Below, in pieces: positions 10,129-21,189 of a stretch of DNA of 64,000 nt. The notes beneath the pieces were generated by a model. The model was not told where the DNA came from, did not search any database, and was given only the letters and a program-made list of their open reading frames with translations. The DNA lies in contig WOAB01000124.1 in assembly GCA_027886185.1 (NCBI GenBank), forward strand, positions 2,542,001 to 2,606,000, in the 5' to 3' direction. Origin of the DNA: Rheum nobile (lineage: Eukaryota > Streptophyta > Magnoliopsida > Caryophyllales > Polygonaceae). The number at the start of each line of letters is the position of its first letter. Position 1 is the first letter of the stretch. The position numbers and the translations under genes are program-made.

Positions 10129-10519
10129 GACCCTGGGCGGCCTTATATAACGGCGACGTTTCGATTTTTTTGGCGGTTTAGGGTCTGGGCGGCCTACTAA
10201 GCCGCCCATATTTTAATTTCAAATTCCACTTTCGGCGGCCTGATGAGCCGCCCACAATTTAGGGTTTACACTCGGCGGCTTACAGTCCCGCCGAGGTTTA
10301 ACCCGGTTTTCAGAAAACCATATTTTTTTTAATAAATAAATAAATTAAATTATAAAACCGGGTTCTACAAAAACCAATAATACTGGGCGGCCCATAATGC
10401 CGCCCAGGTCCAAATCGGGTTCATAAAAAACCGGTTTGCATGGGCGGCATTAGGTGCCGCCTATGTGCAAACCGGGTTTTTGAAATGGTGTTCTGGACGG
10501 CATGTAGAGCCGCCCAGGA
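10129..10519 (-). promoter_or_regulatory. PMD gene TATA box and palindrome array at the right end
   Basis: Reading toward the PMD start codon, palindromes lie at 10496-10519, 10440-10465, 10383-10409, 10270-10294, 10230-10253 and 10187-10208. A half site (CTGGGCGGCC) directly precedes the minus-strand TATA box TTATATAA at about 10144-10151. AACCGGGTT-type motifs lie at about 10300, 10362, 10415-10435 and 10468. The array is also the subterminal region of the transposon. Confidence 0.6.
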
Positions 10520-10809
10520 GGAAGTGCGCGGCTAAAAAAAATCGACTGTGCGGTTTATCGGCCAAAAAAAGGTCTCACTACTTCTTTTTATTATAAAACC
10601 ATATTATAAATAAAAATGTTATTATAAATTGGTTTATCAAACAAACCCAAAAAATTGTAGGGTGATAATTCGCGGTTGTGGTATATGATACCTTAATGAT
10701 GTCATACACTTAGTACATGACTATTGGATAAATAAGTAATTAATTTATGTGGGCCTTCGATCTTTGGGCACCCTAAGAAAAAAACAGTCGAGATTGGACA
10801 ATCCACTTA

Positions 10810-11676
10810 GGGCTCGTTTGGTATGATACCAAAAATTGGGTTGGAATGAGGAATGAAGTTGGATATGAAGAATGAAGTTGAGTGATTCTTAAGGTTTTGT
10901 GTTTGGTATAATTTTATAGAGGTAAAATATAGAATAAAAATAGGTTTGAGTCATACCTTGGCTTTTAAATGGATATGAGATGTAGTGTAATGGACTGGTA
11001 TGAGTCATATCCTGGAATGAGTTTCATTCTCATACTCAGGGGCGGATCTACAGGATGCGGCAACCCCCGCTTCCCCTAGTAAATCCCTTATAGTATGTTG
11101 AATTTTTGGTTAAGCCCCCTTTTGAATTTATAATTTTCATTATATATACATAAAATAATAAATAAATGACAAGGAAAATGCATTAGTCTAGTGGTATTTA
11201 TCTTGGAATTTGTGTGGAAAAAGTTAAAGGTCATGAGTTCAATTCTTCAATCCCCCAACCTTTTTTTTCCTACTTTTGTTAAAAATTTGAGTCTTAATTG
11301 CTTTATTAAAATCTTTGTGTTTATTAAGCATGTTTATTTCTCTTTTATTTTTTATTTTTCCCTCCATGTTTTAATTTTTTATTAACACAAAAGTTAAAAA
11401 TCTTATATTATTTAAATAATTTTTCAAAACGCTAATAAATAGAGTATATATTGCATGAATTAATCAAATTTCAAAAGGTGAATCTCATATTTTTTAGATT
11501 TTAAAATATTTATATAAATGTCGATTTATGAAGTGAAAAATATATATAACTCGCCCCTCCTTCGATTAAGTTCTAGATCTGTCACTGACCATACCTATAT
11601 CTATCAAACACTAAAACAGAAATAACTCATTCTCATACCCATTCTCTATACCTTTGGTATAGAAACAAACGACCCC
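10810..11676. mobile_element. Harbinger-like non-autonomous element
   Basis: Imperfect terminal repeats GGGCTCGTTTGGT and GGGGTCGTTTGTT (reverse complement of the right end) are flanked by TTA on both sides (10807-10809, 11677-11679), as expected for PIF/Harbinger elements. The body is AT-rich with no coding capacity and is split by the nested element at 11037-11587. Continuity is supported by repeated wording on either side (tcattctcata). Confidence 0.6.
11037..11587. mobile_element. Nested hAT-like non-autonomous element
   Basis: The left end CAGGGGCGGATCTAC and the right end, read in reverse as CAGTGACAGATCTAG, resemble hAT termini. The flanking octamers ctcatact and accatacc match at five of eight positions, so the target duplication is diverged. 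The interior has tRNA-like boxes (tagtctagtgg at 11188, gagttcaattc at 11235) but no ORF of interest. Confidence 0.55.
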
Positions 11677-12070
11677 TTAAACGCTACTCCCACTACGTAG
11701 TATAAGGAATCACCACATGTGGATGGTTCGCTGAAATTAGAATTCGCTGAAATTAGAACACGCTAAACTTGAGCGAGTTTGTCATCAGAAAAGTTTATCA
11801 CCAAGAGAAAAAAAAATCTGCCTTGTCACAAGTATCTTGACCTTTATAAACTAAATTATCTTCAATATAGCTGACAAAATTTAACATCTCACGCAATGTA
11901 TCTGTATTCTTCTCAAAAACTGGGGCAATACAAAAATTAAGGAAACGGATGAAATCATCACACACAAAACTCGACTACCTCAACTTAGTAAAAAAAAGAA
12001 ATATCAAATGCGTAAAACCATCAACGGGGTTCCAATTAATGCATATTAATTAATTATTAGTTATTAATAA

Positions 12071-14145
12071 CTAGAAAACGAAGCCCGTATTTCGCACAGG
12101 CCTTTTGTGTATATGTAGTGTCGCGGTTTAAATATAAGTTTGTAATATATGGATTATTGCTGCATGTTTTATCTTAGACGATATATTGTTTGATATGTAT
12201 TTACATGTAATATCTAAGTATTTTAAGTATAAAATGCTATGATTGTATAAGTACAATTTTATTTATTTATTTTGGCCAGAAGTTCAATTTAAATTTTGAA
12301 TTAGGTGGTAGTTGTTTTTTGTAGGGATGCGTTTTTTTTTCCTTTGAAAATATTTGGAGAATATTTTAGAAATGCCTATCTAATTATATGTTATGCTTGA
12401 AGTGAAGTATTTGTAAGAAACTTGTTATAACAACTCTTATTTCTGACATGCTCCACTACCCTTCACATTTCTATTTTTTTGCCTTTATCTTACAAATTTA
12501 TTGCATTTTACTAATGTTTTTTTGTTATGCTTTAGTTATTAATATTCATTAATATATCGTTTTATTTTTTTGGTTTGGAATATATATCGTTTTATTAGTC
12601 ACGTTGACTTTACATATTCTTAGACATTAATATCATTTTAATTAAAATATATTAGTCATTACTTCCTATTCTTATTAAGTACGGAGTAATATAAATAATT
12701 AATGACTCTGCATATTCTTAAACCTTGTTACATTTTATATAAAAGTACATTAGTTATTTTATCGGTACATGTTTACTCTTTTTAGCGAAATTATAATTCA
12801 TAACTTCTTCCTTGTACATTTCATATGTGAGAGTGAGTACATGTCTATTATTCCGGCTTCCATCCTTGATTAATTCCTCTAGACCAAAACAAATGAGGCT
12901 AAATTTAGTATATATACACGATGAGTGTAAAATGAATATGTATAAAATAGAACAATAAAAATCATCCTTAACCAAAATAACAACACACTTACCTAAATCG
13001 ATTTAGTACAAAAATGGAACTAAAAATACAAACCTAATTGAATTTATGCTATCAATAGTTGAAGGGTTTACATCGTCCATAAAATAGTTTGCTTTATTCG
13101 TTACTAACAATCAGTCGTCCTAAATCGATTGTCTTTGTCCTCCTTCTAGTGAAAGCTACCCGTGCATGATGTAAACAATCGATGCCTCAATAATGCTATT
13201 AGATTATCCAATTCTCTGACATCTTCACATAAAATTAACCTATCTCAATCAAAATACAATTATATTAATAAATTTAAACCGATATATGTAAGTATTTAGT
13301 GCATGTGTAGACTACAAAAGAGATCCAAATACATATAATCAATGATAGTTTACCGTGAGGTGGATATATACTTGCATCATCGACAATCGGGAATCCTCAT
13401 TCACATCTTTAACATAATAATTATGCTTATTTTAGTGACCATGTCTTTTTAAGGTGTTGCCACTATCTCCTAAGCTTCACTATATGGCTTTCTAAAGCTA
13501 ATTTCCATGTAGAAGAATGAGATGATGGATGCCCAGAGCAAAATGAACGGAATACCACCATTTTCGTCCTTTTATAGATCAAAATGTTACTTGGAAAGTG
13601 AAGTCATTTTGACATATAACCGTTTAGACATCTTGACTATAATTTGTTTTCAACCATTCATTGTGTACTAAATACGGGAGTTACGTGTAGTAATTGGATA
13701 ATATTAAAACATGAGTAAATGAGAGCAAAATGTAACGTATACACTATATAGTAATTATCACTAATTGAGATTTAGGTGAAAAATTGAGTCATAACCTAAA
13801 GAGTAGTCCGTACGTAGAGGCAAGATTTAACCGAAAAAAGTATGTGTGGGGAGGGAATAATTACTTACAAATAGTGTTCATTTTTATATATACACATAAT
13901 TATGCTATGGTATATTAAAATAAACAAAAAAAAATTACTTAAATTACAAAGTAGCCTATAATTATACTTATGTATTTTATATTATTTTATAAACCCTATA
14001 GTAAAAATTGATCGGATAAGCTAATATATTATATACTAAGGGTGATAAACTAACACTACATGCAAACTATACCTTTGGGCCGCCTTTGATTTTGTCTTTA
14101 AAAGTTAGCATTCAATGACCTAGAATGCTAACTTTTAAATATAGA
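12071..14145 (-). mobile_element. Helitron-like element, minus strand
   Basis: On the minus strand it starts TCTATATTTAAAAGTTAGC at 14145. It ends with a GC-rich hairpin (12083-12102) followed by CTAG at 12071-12074. It lies between A (12070) and T (14146), the expected Helitron insertion site. Ends match those of the copies at 14451-17890 and 18560-21150. No helicase gene is present, so it is non-autonomous. The interior is AT-rich and I see no recognisable gene in it. Confidence 0.55.
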
Positions 14146-16010
14146 TAAATATTAAATTTATTATGATGAAAACATTATAATGAAATAACATAATGGATGC
14201 TTTCATTTCCACTCGACAACATGAAATATTATCCAACTTCAAAACATAACACATTAGATTATAAAGTTCAACATTATAAACAATTAAATATCCATAAAAT
14301 CATTCAGTTATTCTTATATAAAATGTAACTATGTTTTATACTACAAATATATAACACATTAATATACTTAGTATGCGAATGAAAGTCCATTGTTATGATG
14401 AAATGAAGCTGTGCCTCACAGTATTTCTAAATAATTTGGAGAACCATTTTCTAATAGGTTGACCACATACGTCGCACGGGCAATATAGTGTTTTAGTAAT
14501 TTGTTGAAGAGAACATAAATTACGTAGTTTATCCGCAAATATAAGATTATAAATAAAAAATTAAGAGTAAAATATAATTAAGTCTAGAAAAGTATAAATT
14601 GTAATGAAGAGAATAATGAATCAATGATATAGCTCTTTTTGGTGTTATAAACTTGTATAATTATTAGTATAATATCTGCACATAAAATTGTACATACCTC
14701 GATTCATTATAAATTAAAAAATATGTTTATAAATTAATTATTTTTCTTGACTTAATTGCTAAAATCGTCATACTTTTAATATACCTTAAGAAAGAACATT
14801 TTTTTATTGTTTAGCACCACCTAATTTTATATAGAAATTACCACATATTTCAAAAATATTATAATTTATTATTTTAGAAACATCTAATATTGTATTTTTT
14901 GTGTAAGACAACTACCCAAAGTAACCAGACTGTTTCCATTTTTTTTTCATCTTTTTCCTTTTTTTTCGTTCTTCCCCTTGTTGGATGTTGTTAGGTCTAT
15001 GCTGAAGCAGGAGACCGAAGGCTCCTCCAAACTACAAATATGTAAGAACATGTTCCAATTCAACGATTCCTAACCGCCTTTTCAAAAAGAGCTTGCAAAT
15101 CCACTGTAGAACCCCCTTTTAAAAACCCCTCTCCTATCTCAAAGCAAACGATTTTTCCTGTTTTCAAGTCCTCCAATTAAAGAATCCCGTTTTCTTGATT
15201 TTTGGGTTCATTCAATCTTTGGAGGTTGGATTTCAGATTTGGGGGCAGAAGCAGGGAAAGCTTCAAAATCTAGCTCAGATGAAGGTGAGATTGGTAGTGT
15301 CCTGACATTCGAGGATTCCAAGCTCTAACCATTATGCCCACTGGTTTGCTTTTGGGATTTTTCACTCCGGCATTGAAGGTTATTCTCCTGTGTTCTTCTT
15401 CTTCTTCTTTCTGTTTGGAATTTTAGTATTTTGTTGTTATTTTGGCAGGTTTTTTTGTTCTTGATTGCCCTTTCTGTTTGTGGTAGATTTGTGTTTTCTG
15501 ATGGATCTATTGGCAATCTTCTTGTTTCTGGGTTTTTATTTATTTTTATTGTGATTTTTTACTTGTGTGCTAAATTGTTTTGGTTTTTCTTTTATTATGT
15601 TGCAAATTTGCAATGGAAGAGGGAATTAGGGTACTGGAACTTACTAATGCTTGGTTTAATGTTTTGAAATATGCAATTTCACGCTTAAAACCCCCATGAA
15701 TTGGATTAACATACCTTATACCAAACCTCTGTTTGGCTAATTCCAAACCATAAGAAAGCATGGGAAAAAAATCAATCCTAGAGCTAATTAAACACTATGA
15801 TATGCAGTATGGAGTTCCAAGTACCTGATGGTGAAATGTAAGCCAAATTTCACATAATATATTTTAGTATATACATGAAATAAGGTGCATATGTTAGAGT
15901 CCAATATTATAATTTGTGTATATTAAATTGAGTACAATTTATTATGTTGAATTATCATTTGAGTCTTTTTTTGGTTGGAGAAAAGAAATAACAAAGTATT
16001 GGTTGTATAC

Positions 16011-16680
16011 CTTGTGATCGCCAACAATGTATTCGGTGCCGATGTATTTCCCAAATGAGTTTGGTGCATCCCATTTCCAACACTCCATGACTTTCATTGT
16101 GGCCACAACCCTTCACACAATTGATCGAGATATAAATATATTTCTTCCTTTGCATTGTCTTTTGGCTTCAAATTGAGTCGGTGGATTCTGTTAAATCCAT
16201 GATGGCCTTCCCCTTGCTTGTGTTGGTGGATTATGTTGTGGGTGTTGGGAATCTGGTTTTAAATTTGTGTAAGAGGTACTGCATGAAGGGTTCATTGCTT
16301 GATTCTTGTGCCTAGCTATATTTGATTCATTGCTTGTTGTTTGTTTGTTTTATTGGTTGATTGTCTTTATCTCTTTGTTCATCTCCACATGTTAAAAAAG
16401 CCCAAGTTTCAAGTAAGTGCAGATTGAAAGCCATGGATTGTTAGTTTGAAATGATTGCACACATAACTTCAAATTACCTTTCGTTTATAAGGTGACATTC
16501 TACGAATTGAGATCCATCCTTGATGGGCCTGATCTTCCCATCATTGATTGCATAACCTATGACATCTTTCAAATGAAATTGGGGTAAGTTGACATGAATT
16601 TCTGTTTTCACAGTAATAGCAATTTTTGGAGCTAGGTAGGTTTCTATCTCTTGTGAACTCATGCCATCAGATGTCTTTTT
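16011..16680 (-). pseudogene. Captured two-exon gene fragment, family not recognised
   Basis: One exon-like block (about 16680-16478) reads LAPKIAITVKTEIHVNL and GKIRPIKDGSQFVECHLIN and ends at a GTAATT donor. A second block (16110-16011) follows an AG acceptor, reads MKVMECWKWDAPNSFGKYIG and ends at a GTATAC donor. Both are open, in plausible phase and on the Helitron's own strand. I do not recognise the protein. It has no start region or terminal exon and is best read as a transduplicated fragment, not a working gene. Confidence 0.45.
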
Positions 16681-17268
16681 TGCTTGTTTGGAGTTACATG
16701 AATTGACTGGGCCTACTATGGGTGCCTTTCAGTCATTGTTTTTTGTGCAAAAGCAACTGCAGAGCGGGTTGTACGGAAGCACATGAATCCATTTTATCTG
16801 TGGGTGGTAATTTGCTGTGGAAGCTGGTATGCGGTTATACACGTGAGTTCAATATGAAGGGCTATTTAAATGGATATGTGGGGTCTTCCCAATTGATTTG
16901 CAGTTAAGGTGAGGGCAACCCAAACGATGAGGAGTTGAGGCTGAGAAATTAAACTGTAATAGCCGTTTTGATGTTGTACAACCTTTGAACTTCTTTCGAT
17001 ATAAATATAGGTGTAGTGTTGTGCAGCTTTTGATGTTGTACAACCGTTTGACTCTCTTTCTTTTTTCTTTTCTTTTTTGTTAAAAAGTTTAATTGTTTTT
17101 ATTTGAAAAAAAAAGTTTAATTGTTGCATAGGCATTAATGGTTAAATTTTTTATAGACCTAAAATTGGGTTCAATTTTCTTTCAGCAAACACATTCACAC
17201 GTGCAGTAGGAGTCCGCACATGCATGTATGGCCCAATATCTGATTGCAATTTTTTTGTCTTCTCAAAT

Positions 17269-17691
17269 CAGGGGCGGAGCTACGTTGGGCTCAGGAAGGG
17301 CTATAGCCCCCTCTGGAAAAAAAAAACTTTTTTTTTTCTTCAAAAAAAATTATTATTTTTTAGCTTTTTTTACCCTTATTGAATCTGAAAATATAATTTC
17401 AGTCAGCCCTAATAAATTTAAGCTATGAAAATAAAATTACCTTAAATTCCCCCCCCTCATTTCATCTGAAAATGTAATTTCAGTCAATTCTAACAGATTT
17501 AAGTCAAAAAAATAAAATTACTTAAGTTTTTTTCCCCCTCATCTCATGTGAAAATTACCTTAAACTTTATAAAAAAAATTAAAATTGATTTTTGCGAAAT
17601 AGGATTTAAGTCACGTTGGATTTAAGTCACACAAAAAAAATCGCACAGGATTTTAGCCCTCCTCTGGGGAAAAATCCTGGCTCCGCCCCTG
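17269..17691. mobile_element. hAT MITE, 423 bp
   Basis: Twelve-base terminal inverted repeats CAGGGGCGGAGC are flanked by a perfect 8-bp target duplication TCTCAAAT (17261-17268 and 17692-17699), which is diagnostic for hAT insertion. The interior contains poly-A/T tracts and tandem half-copies of a 'tttcatctgaaaatgtaatttcagtca' type phrase; no ORF. Confidence 0.9.
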
Positions 17692-17890
17692 TCTCAAATC
17701 ATTTGTTGGTCCAATATGTGAGGGTAAAACATATTGTTCAACTCTATTGTGAAGCAGAACAACTGTAAATATTGAAGTGGAACATTAATGAGGGTAAAAA
17801 AAACTCAACTTTTATATAACAAAACAATTGTAGAAAATTGAAACGGAACATTAAAGAGGGCAATAAAGCTAACTTTTAAGTAGATATAGA

Positions 17891-18559
17891 TGTATATCAA
17901 TAGTATATTTGCTATTAATTTTACCAAACGTAAAGATAATAACATTGACTTAAATGTGATATGTATAAGCCATACTGATATCTAATTCGGCTATCCAATT
18001 GTGAATTAAATTATCAAATCATGGCCGGTTAAAAAATATATTTAATTAAAATTAGTGAAGTTAGTAATGACTTTTAAAATAAGGTTAAGCAAAATTAAAT
18101 CATATATATTTGGATATAAAAATCAAAATAAATAAAATATAATTTTAAAAGATAAATCTTTAATTGTAATGGGATCTGTTGTTACGAATGATGATGTATA
18201 TACATAGGCGAAATTAATATGACGATGACACGTAAGTAAAATAATTAATGTGGTGTCGGCACGTATGATTTATGTATATCCTTTAGTATGTGGATCTGGG
18301 ATTAAGTACGAAGTCTTCTTCCGGTACGAAGTACGGACGGATCCGAGCCGCTGATCATCCGCGCATCCCTTCTATCTCCAGCGTGTTGCTTTATTATATT
18401 TGTTTCCTTAAAAAATCATAAAAACACAATAGCTTAGCTGGTAGTGGAGTGGGGAAGCCCATGAGGTCAACTCTCCCCAACTACACTCCTTTGTTATTTT
18501 TGTTTTTCATTTTTTTTTCACTTTTTTCATGATTTCGTGAAACACAAATATTTTTTAAA
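17891..18559. other. AT-rich spacer between two Helitron-like elements, with a SINE-like box pair
   Basis: No gene is visible. At 18430-18476 there is a sequence resembling a tRNA-derived Pol III promoter: an A-box-like TAGCTTAGCTGGTAGTGG and a B-box-like GAGGTCAACTCTCC about 30 bases later, followed by T-rich sequence. No tRNA cloverleaf can be drawn and no target duplication was found, so a SINE remnant is only a possibility. Confidence 0.35.
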
Positions 18560-19151
18560 CTAGGAGGCGTAGCCCGTGCTTCGCACGGGTCAATGGGAAA
18601 TGTTCATTTATGTATATATGAAGTTGTAAGCGTACATATCAAGCAGTAACACATTTGATTATGTGTGTTTTTTTGTATTTGTTATGAATCTTTGGAATTC
18701 ATTATAACTGTTTTGAGATATGGGGAGATTTATATAAATTTATTATATACTTTTTGTACATATATTAATGTGTGATCGTAAGTGCGACGTTAGAGTAGAT
18801 TAGTTTGTGTATGGTTTCCTGGCACTTTGCAAGCTTTTTTGGGACTACATCTATTTCCAAGTCCTATAAATATTTTTTCAATATCAACACCTACATTTTC
18901 TGAAAACAACATAAAACAATGATATGCATCTACATTAACATGTGTCAAGGTGGACCCACTGAAATATTTGTCATGGCTTACAGTTTGGAGTTGCTTTTCA
19001 TCTTGATCAATATCTGATGCTGCTTCTACATCATTTGTTGTCAAACTGGATCAATGCCATGTGGAAGACCCAATATTTCAGAAATGTTAAAAGGAGTAGT
19101 GGTATAATTCTTCTGTGTAAAGGTAAGTAGTAGTAGTAGAATATTAATAAC

Positions 19152-19864
19152 CTTTCCAAAATCAATGTCTTCAGCCAACTGCATTCCTCTACTGTGCACA
19201 CCAAATATTTTCACCCGATGCAAAGCCGACATAGACACGGTGGTCAATACGCCCATAACGTACAAATTCTGGATCTAGTTCATCGGGTCTATTAGTTGCA
19301 CAAATAAATATCACGGCTTGCTTAATTAAGTGACGGTCAACACCTGTCCTTTCTTTTCTACATTGGGTTAAATCAGGAGGATCATAAGATTAGTTTACAT
19401 AAAATGTAATGCAGAAAAAAAGGACAAAAGGAGTTAAAGACCCAACCACATAACCTGCAAAGAAGACAAATACAGCTGTTTCCCAAAAGAAGAAAAACGT
19501 TTTGCAGAGAAAGCCTCTCTCCAGTTAAAACTATTTTATTTCTAGCATGCCATACTTTGATATATAAAATAAACCATTTCCCAAAGCAGAGGTTCTAGGA
19601 TTAGAAATAAAATCACATGTGTGGGGATTACAAATATTTTTAAGAGAAGCTATGAACTATAAAGTTTCAATTGCAGTTTATCATACAACGACCTGCTAAG
19701 AGAAATAATATTGAAATACTTAACCCTAGGGCAACCAGAGAAGGCACTTACTCTCCATCCAACTGAGCAATTAGGGTGTCAAATATGGCCTTCCTTTTTG
19801 GTTCCTTTTGTATATGCCTCCCAGCAATTGCATCAATTTCATCCACAAAGAAAAATGCAGGAGC
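19152..19864 (-). pseudogene. FTSH12-like protease fragment (two exons)
   Basis: Exon piece 19864-19752 encodes the Walker B region (APAFFFVDEIDAIAGRH, then DTLIAQLDGE) between an AG acceptor and a GTAAGT donor. Exon piece 19357-19152 encodes RTGVDR, AVIFICATNRPDELD and FVRYGRID, then after a one-base frameshift near 19220 RVKIFGVHS and LAEDIDFGK, ending at a GT donor. Word for word this follows plastid FTSH12, a proteolytically inactive FtsH-like AAA protein of the chloroplast envelope import motor, and not FTSH4. The ATPase N-half, second region of homology downstream and protease domain are absent. It is a Helitron-borne, frameshifted fragment. Confidence 0.75.
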
Positions 19865-20500
19865 CTAAGTGTAGCAAAATCCAAATGTCAGAGGCCTCTC
19901 TCTAATGAAGGAATCAAAGAGTTCCAAGAAAGTATTCAGCACTACAAGTGATGGTTTGTGAGAATGGACATGACATCTTACATTCCTCCTGGCAATAATA
20001 CAGTTTAGGGATCTTATTGAAACATAAGTTTTTTTAGTGTTGGATCTTGGTTTTACAATTTAGGGATCTCTTTCAAACAACTATAAAAATGAAAAACAAC
20101 ATTTGTCTAAGATGGACGACTCCAATACCATGACAAAATTTCACCACCAAAGGTGACCGAGACCAATTGCAAGGTGGAGAGGGAGACTGGAGAACCGACA
20201 ACAGTGCAGAACCCCGAAGACTGAAGGAGACCGAGATCACCCAAATCTACCAAACTCCGGCAACAGTGCAGAACCGGCAACAGGGGGAGACTGAAGGAGA
20301 CCTAGATCTTCCAAAATCCGGCTGAACCCCGAAGCCAAGTTCCCCGAGACCGAGATTTTCAGAATTTCACCGCCAAAGGAGGCCGAGGTCGGCTGAGGAG
20401 GAGAATTGGCAGCAGTGCAGAACGAAGGAGGAAACCCACAGAAACCCGCAGCGAGAACCACCAAAGGAGGCCGAGGTCGGTTGAGGAGCAGAGAGCTACA

Positions 20501-21000
20501 TTAGGGTGAGAGATATAGGCAGTCGATGACGGAGGAGAGGGCGCAAGCAACGGGCAAAGCGTCGCCGGCGAAACCACCGATGGAAGCTCTGACTCTCGTC
20601 GTCACTATCATCACGCTCGTGTAGGGCCTCTTGAACTGCTCCAGGGAAGAGAAAAAAACATCAAGAAACGCCAATTTTAAGAAAATTGCAGGGAAAGTTT
20701 TGAATACCTTGTCTGATTGGAAGGAATTCGTGCAGTGTGGAACTAAAATACGCTTGGAGGTCGATGGTTTCCATTTACAAGGTAGTGGCCGGAGAATTGA
20801 ACACGAAGCCTTGCTCTGGGATTCCATTTAAAGGCTTGATTTTCATAGGTTTGTCCCTGTGCAAGTGAAAGGACACTGATAAGAGCAATAAGTATCGTAA
20901 TTGCAGGATTTACATCATCTTTATGTTGGTGTACATGAAAGGTTTGCCTCTTCATCTCCTCTAATAACGGCTGAATTAGCAACGTCTTAAGCGTGTACAT
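20501..21000 (-). other. Possible captured exon with a hydrophobic segment
   Basis: Two overlapping minus-strand ORFs occur (108 and 85 codons). The one starting at 21000 has a hydrophobic run AITILIALISVLSLA. The one starting at 20827 reads VTTRVRASIGGFAGDALPVA. The base composition is richer in GC than the flanks, as in the FTSH12 pieces. The family is not recognised and neither ORF has a clear promoter. Confidence 0.2.
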
Positions 21001-21189
21001 TGATAGGGCAATTAACCTACATGTGGTTGGGTAATATCACCAGGCCCATTTATGAATTCTATAAAGCCCTTTTAGGCCCAATATGACTTATGAAGGATTT
21101 AAAAGTTAGCATTCATTATACCATGAAGCTAACTTTTAAATATATATTGATTGTTTTAAAATAAATATGAGAGATAGGAGACGTTATCA

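Larger units (their letters stand above)
1..10560. mobile_element. Mutator-like (MULE) transposon with five transcription units, left end outside window
   Basis: A single element is inferred from a MULE-type transposase, a plant mobile domain gene, two small accessory genes and a hairpin unit, all enclosed by the same GC-rich palindromes (GGGCGGC...GCCGCCC) and by copies of a second motif near AACCGGGTT. Both motifs occur at 24-304 and again at 10129-10519, and then stop. The right end lies somewhere near 10520-10580. The left end and any terminal inverted repeat or 9-bp target duplication on that side are not in the window, so the boundaries are approximate. The transposase reading frame is open over five exons, so the copy may be recent and possibly autonomous. 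That last step is inference. Confidence 0.7.
14451..17890 (-). mobile_element. Helitron-like element with captured exon fragments, minus strand
   Basis: The 5' end on the minus strand is TCTATATCTACTTAAAAG at 17890, followed in the flank by T. The 3' end at 14451 is diverged (CTAATAGG in place of CTAGGAGG, with a mutated hairpin at about 14464-14480) but aligns base for base with the 3' end at 18560. It contains a minus-strand gene fragment with two exons (16011-16680), T-rich intron-like sequence around 15250-15670 and a nested hAT MITE (17269-17691). The pairing of these two ends is inference. Confidence 0.45.
18560..21150 (-). mobile_element. Helitron-like element carrying FTSH12 fragments, minus strand
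   Basis: The minus-strand 5' end TCAATATATATTTAAAAG at 21150 is followed by the hairpin-forming AAAAGTTAGC...GCTAACTTTT pair also seen in the 14145 copy. The 3' end carries a perfect 7-bp-stem hairpin CCCGTGC-GAA-GCACGGG (18573-18589) and CTAG at 18560-18563. The element lies between A and T. It carries FTSH12 exon fragments (19152-19864) and further GC-richer sequence at 20100-21000. No Rep/helicase gene is present. Confidence 0.6.

Noticed and set aside
24..10519. CRISPR-like array of palindromic repeats
   Set aside because: The organism is a plant, spacing is irregular, spacers are not uniform and the repeats track promoters.
11181..11245. tRNA-like A and B boxes suggesting a tRNA gene
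   Set aside because: No cloverleaf or acceptor stem can be formed; the boxes are inside a hAT-like element and probably derive from an old SINE.
19152..19864. Functional second FTSH gene
   Set aside because: Only two exon pieces remain, with a frameshift, no protease domain and Helitron ends around them.
20100..20500. Repeated ggagaccgagat / cggcaacagtgcagaac phrases as a possible coding repeat
   Set aside because: The phrases are irregular, contain stops in all frames when followed through, and have no splice context.
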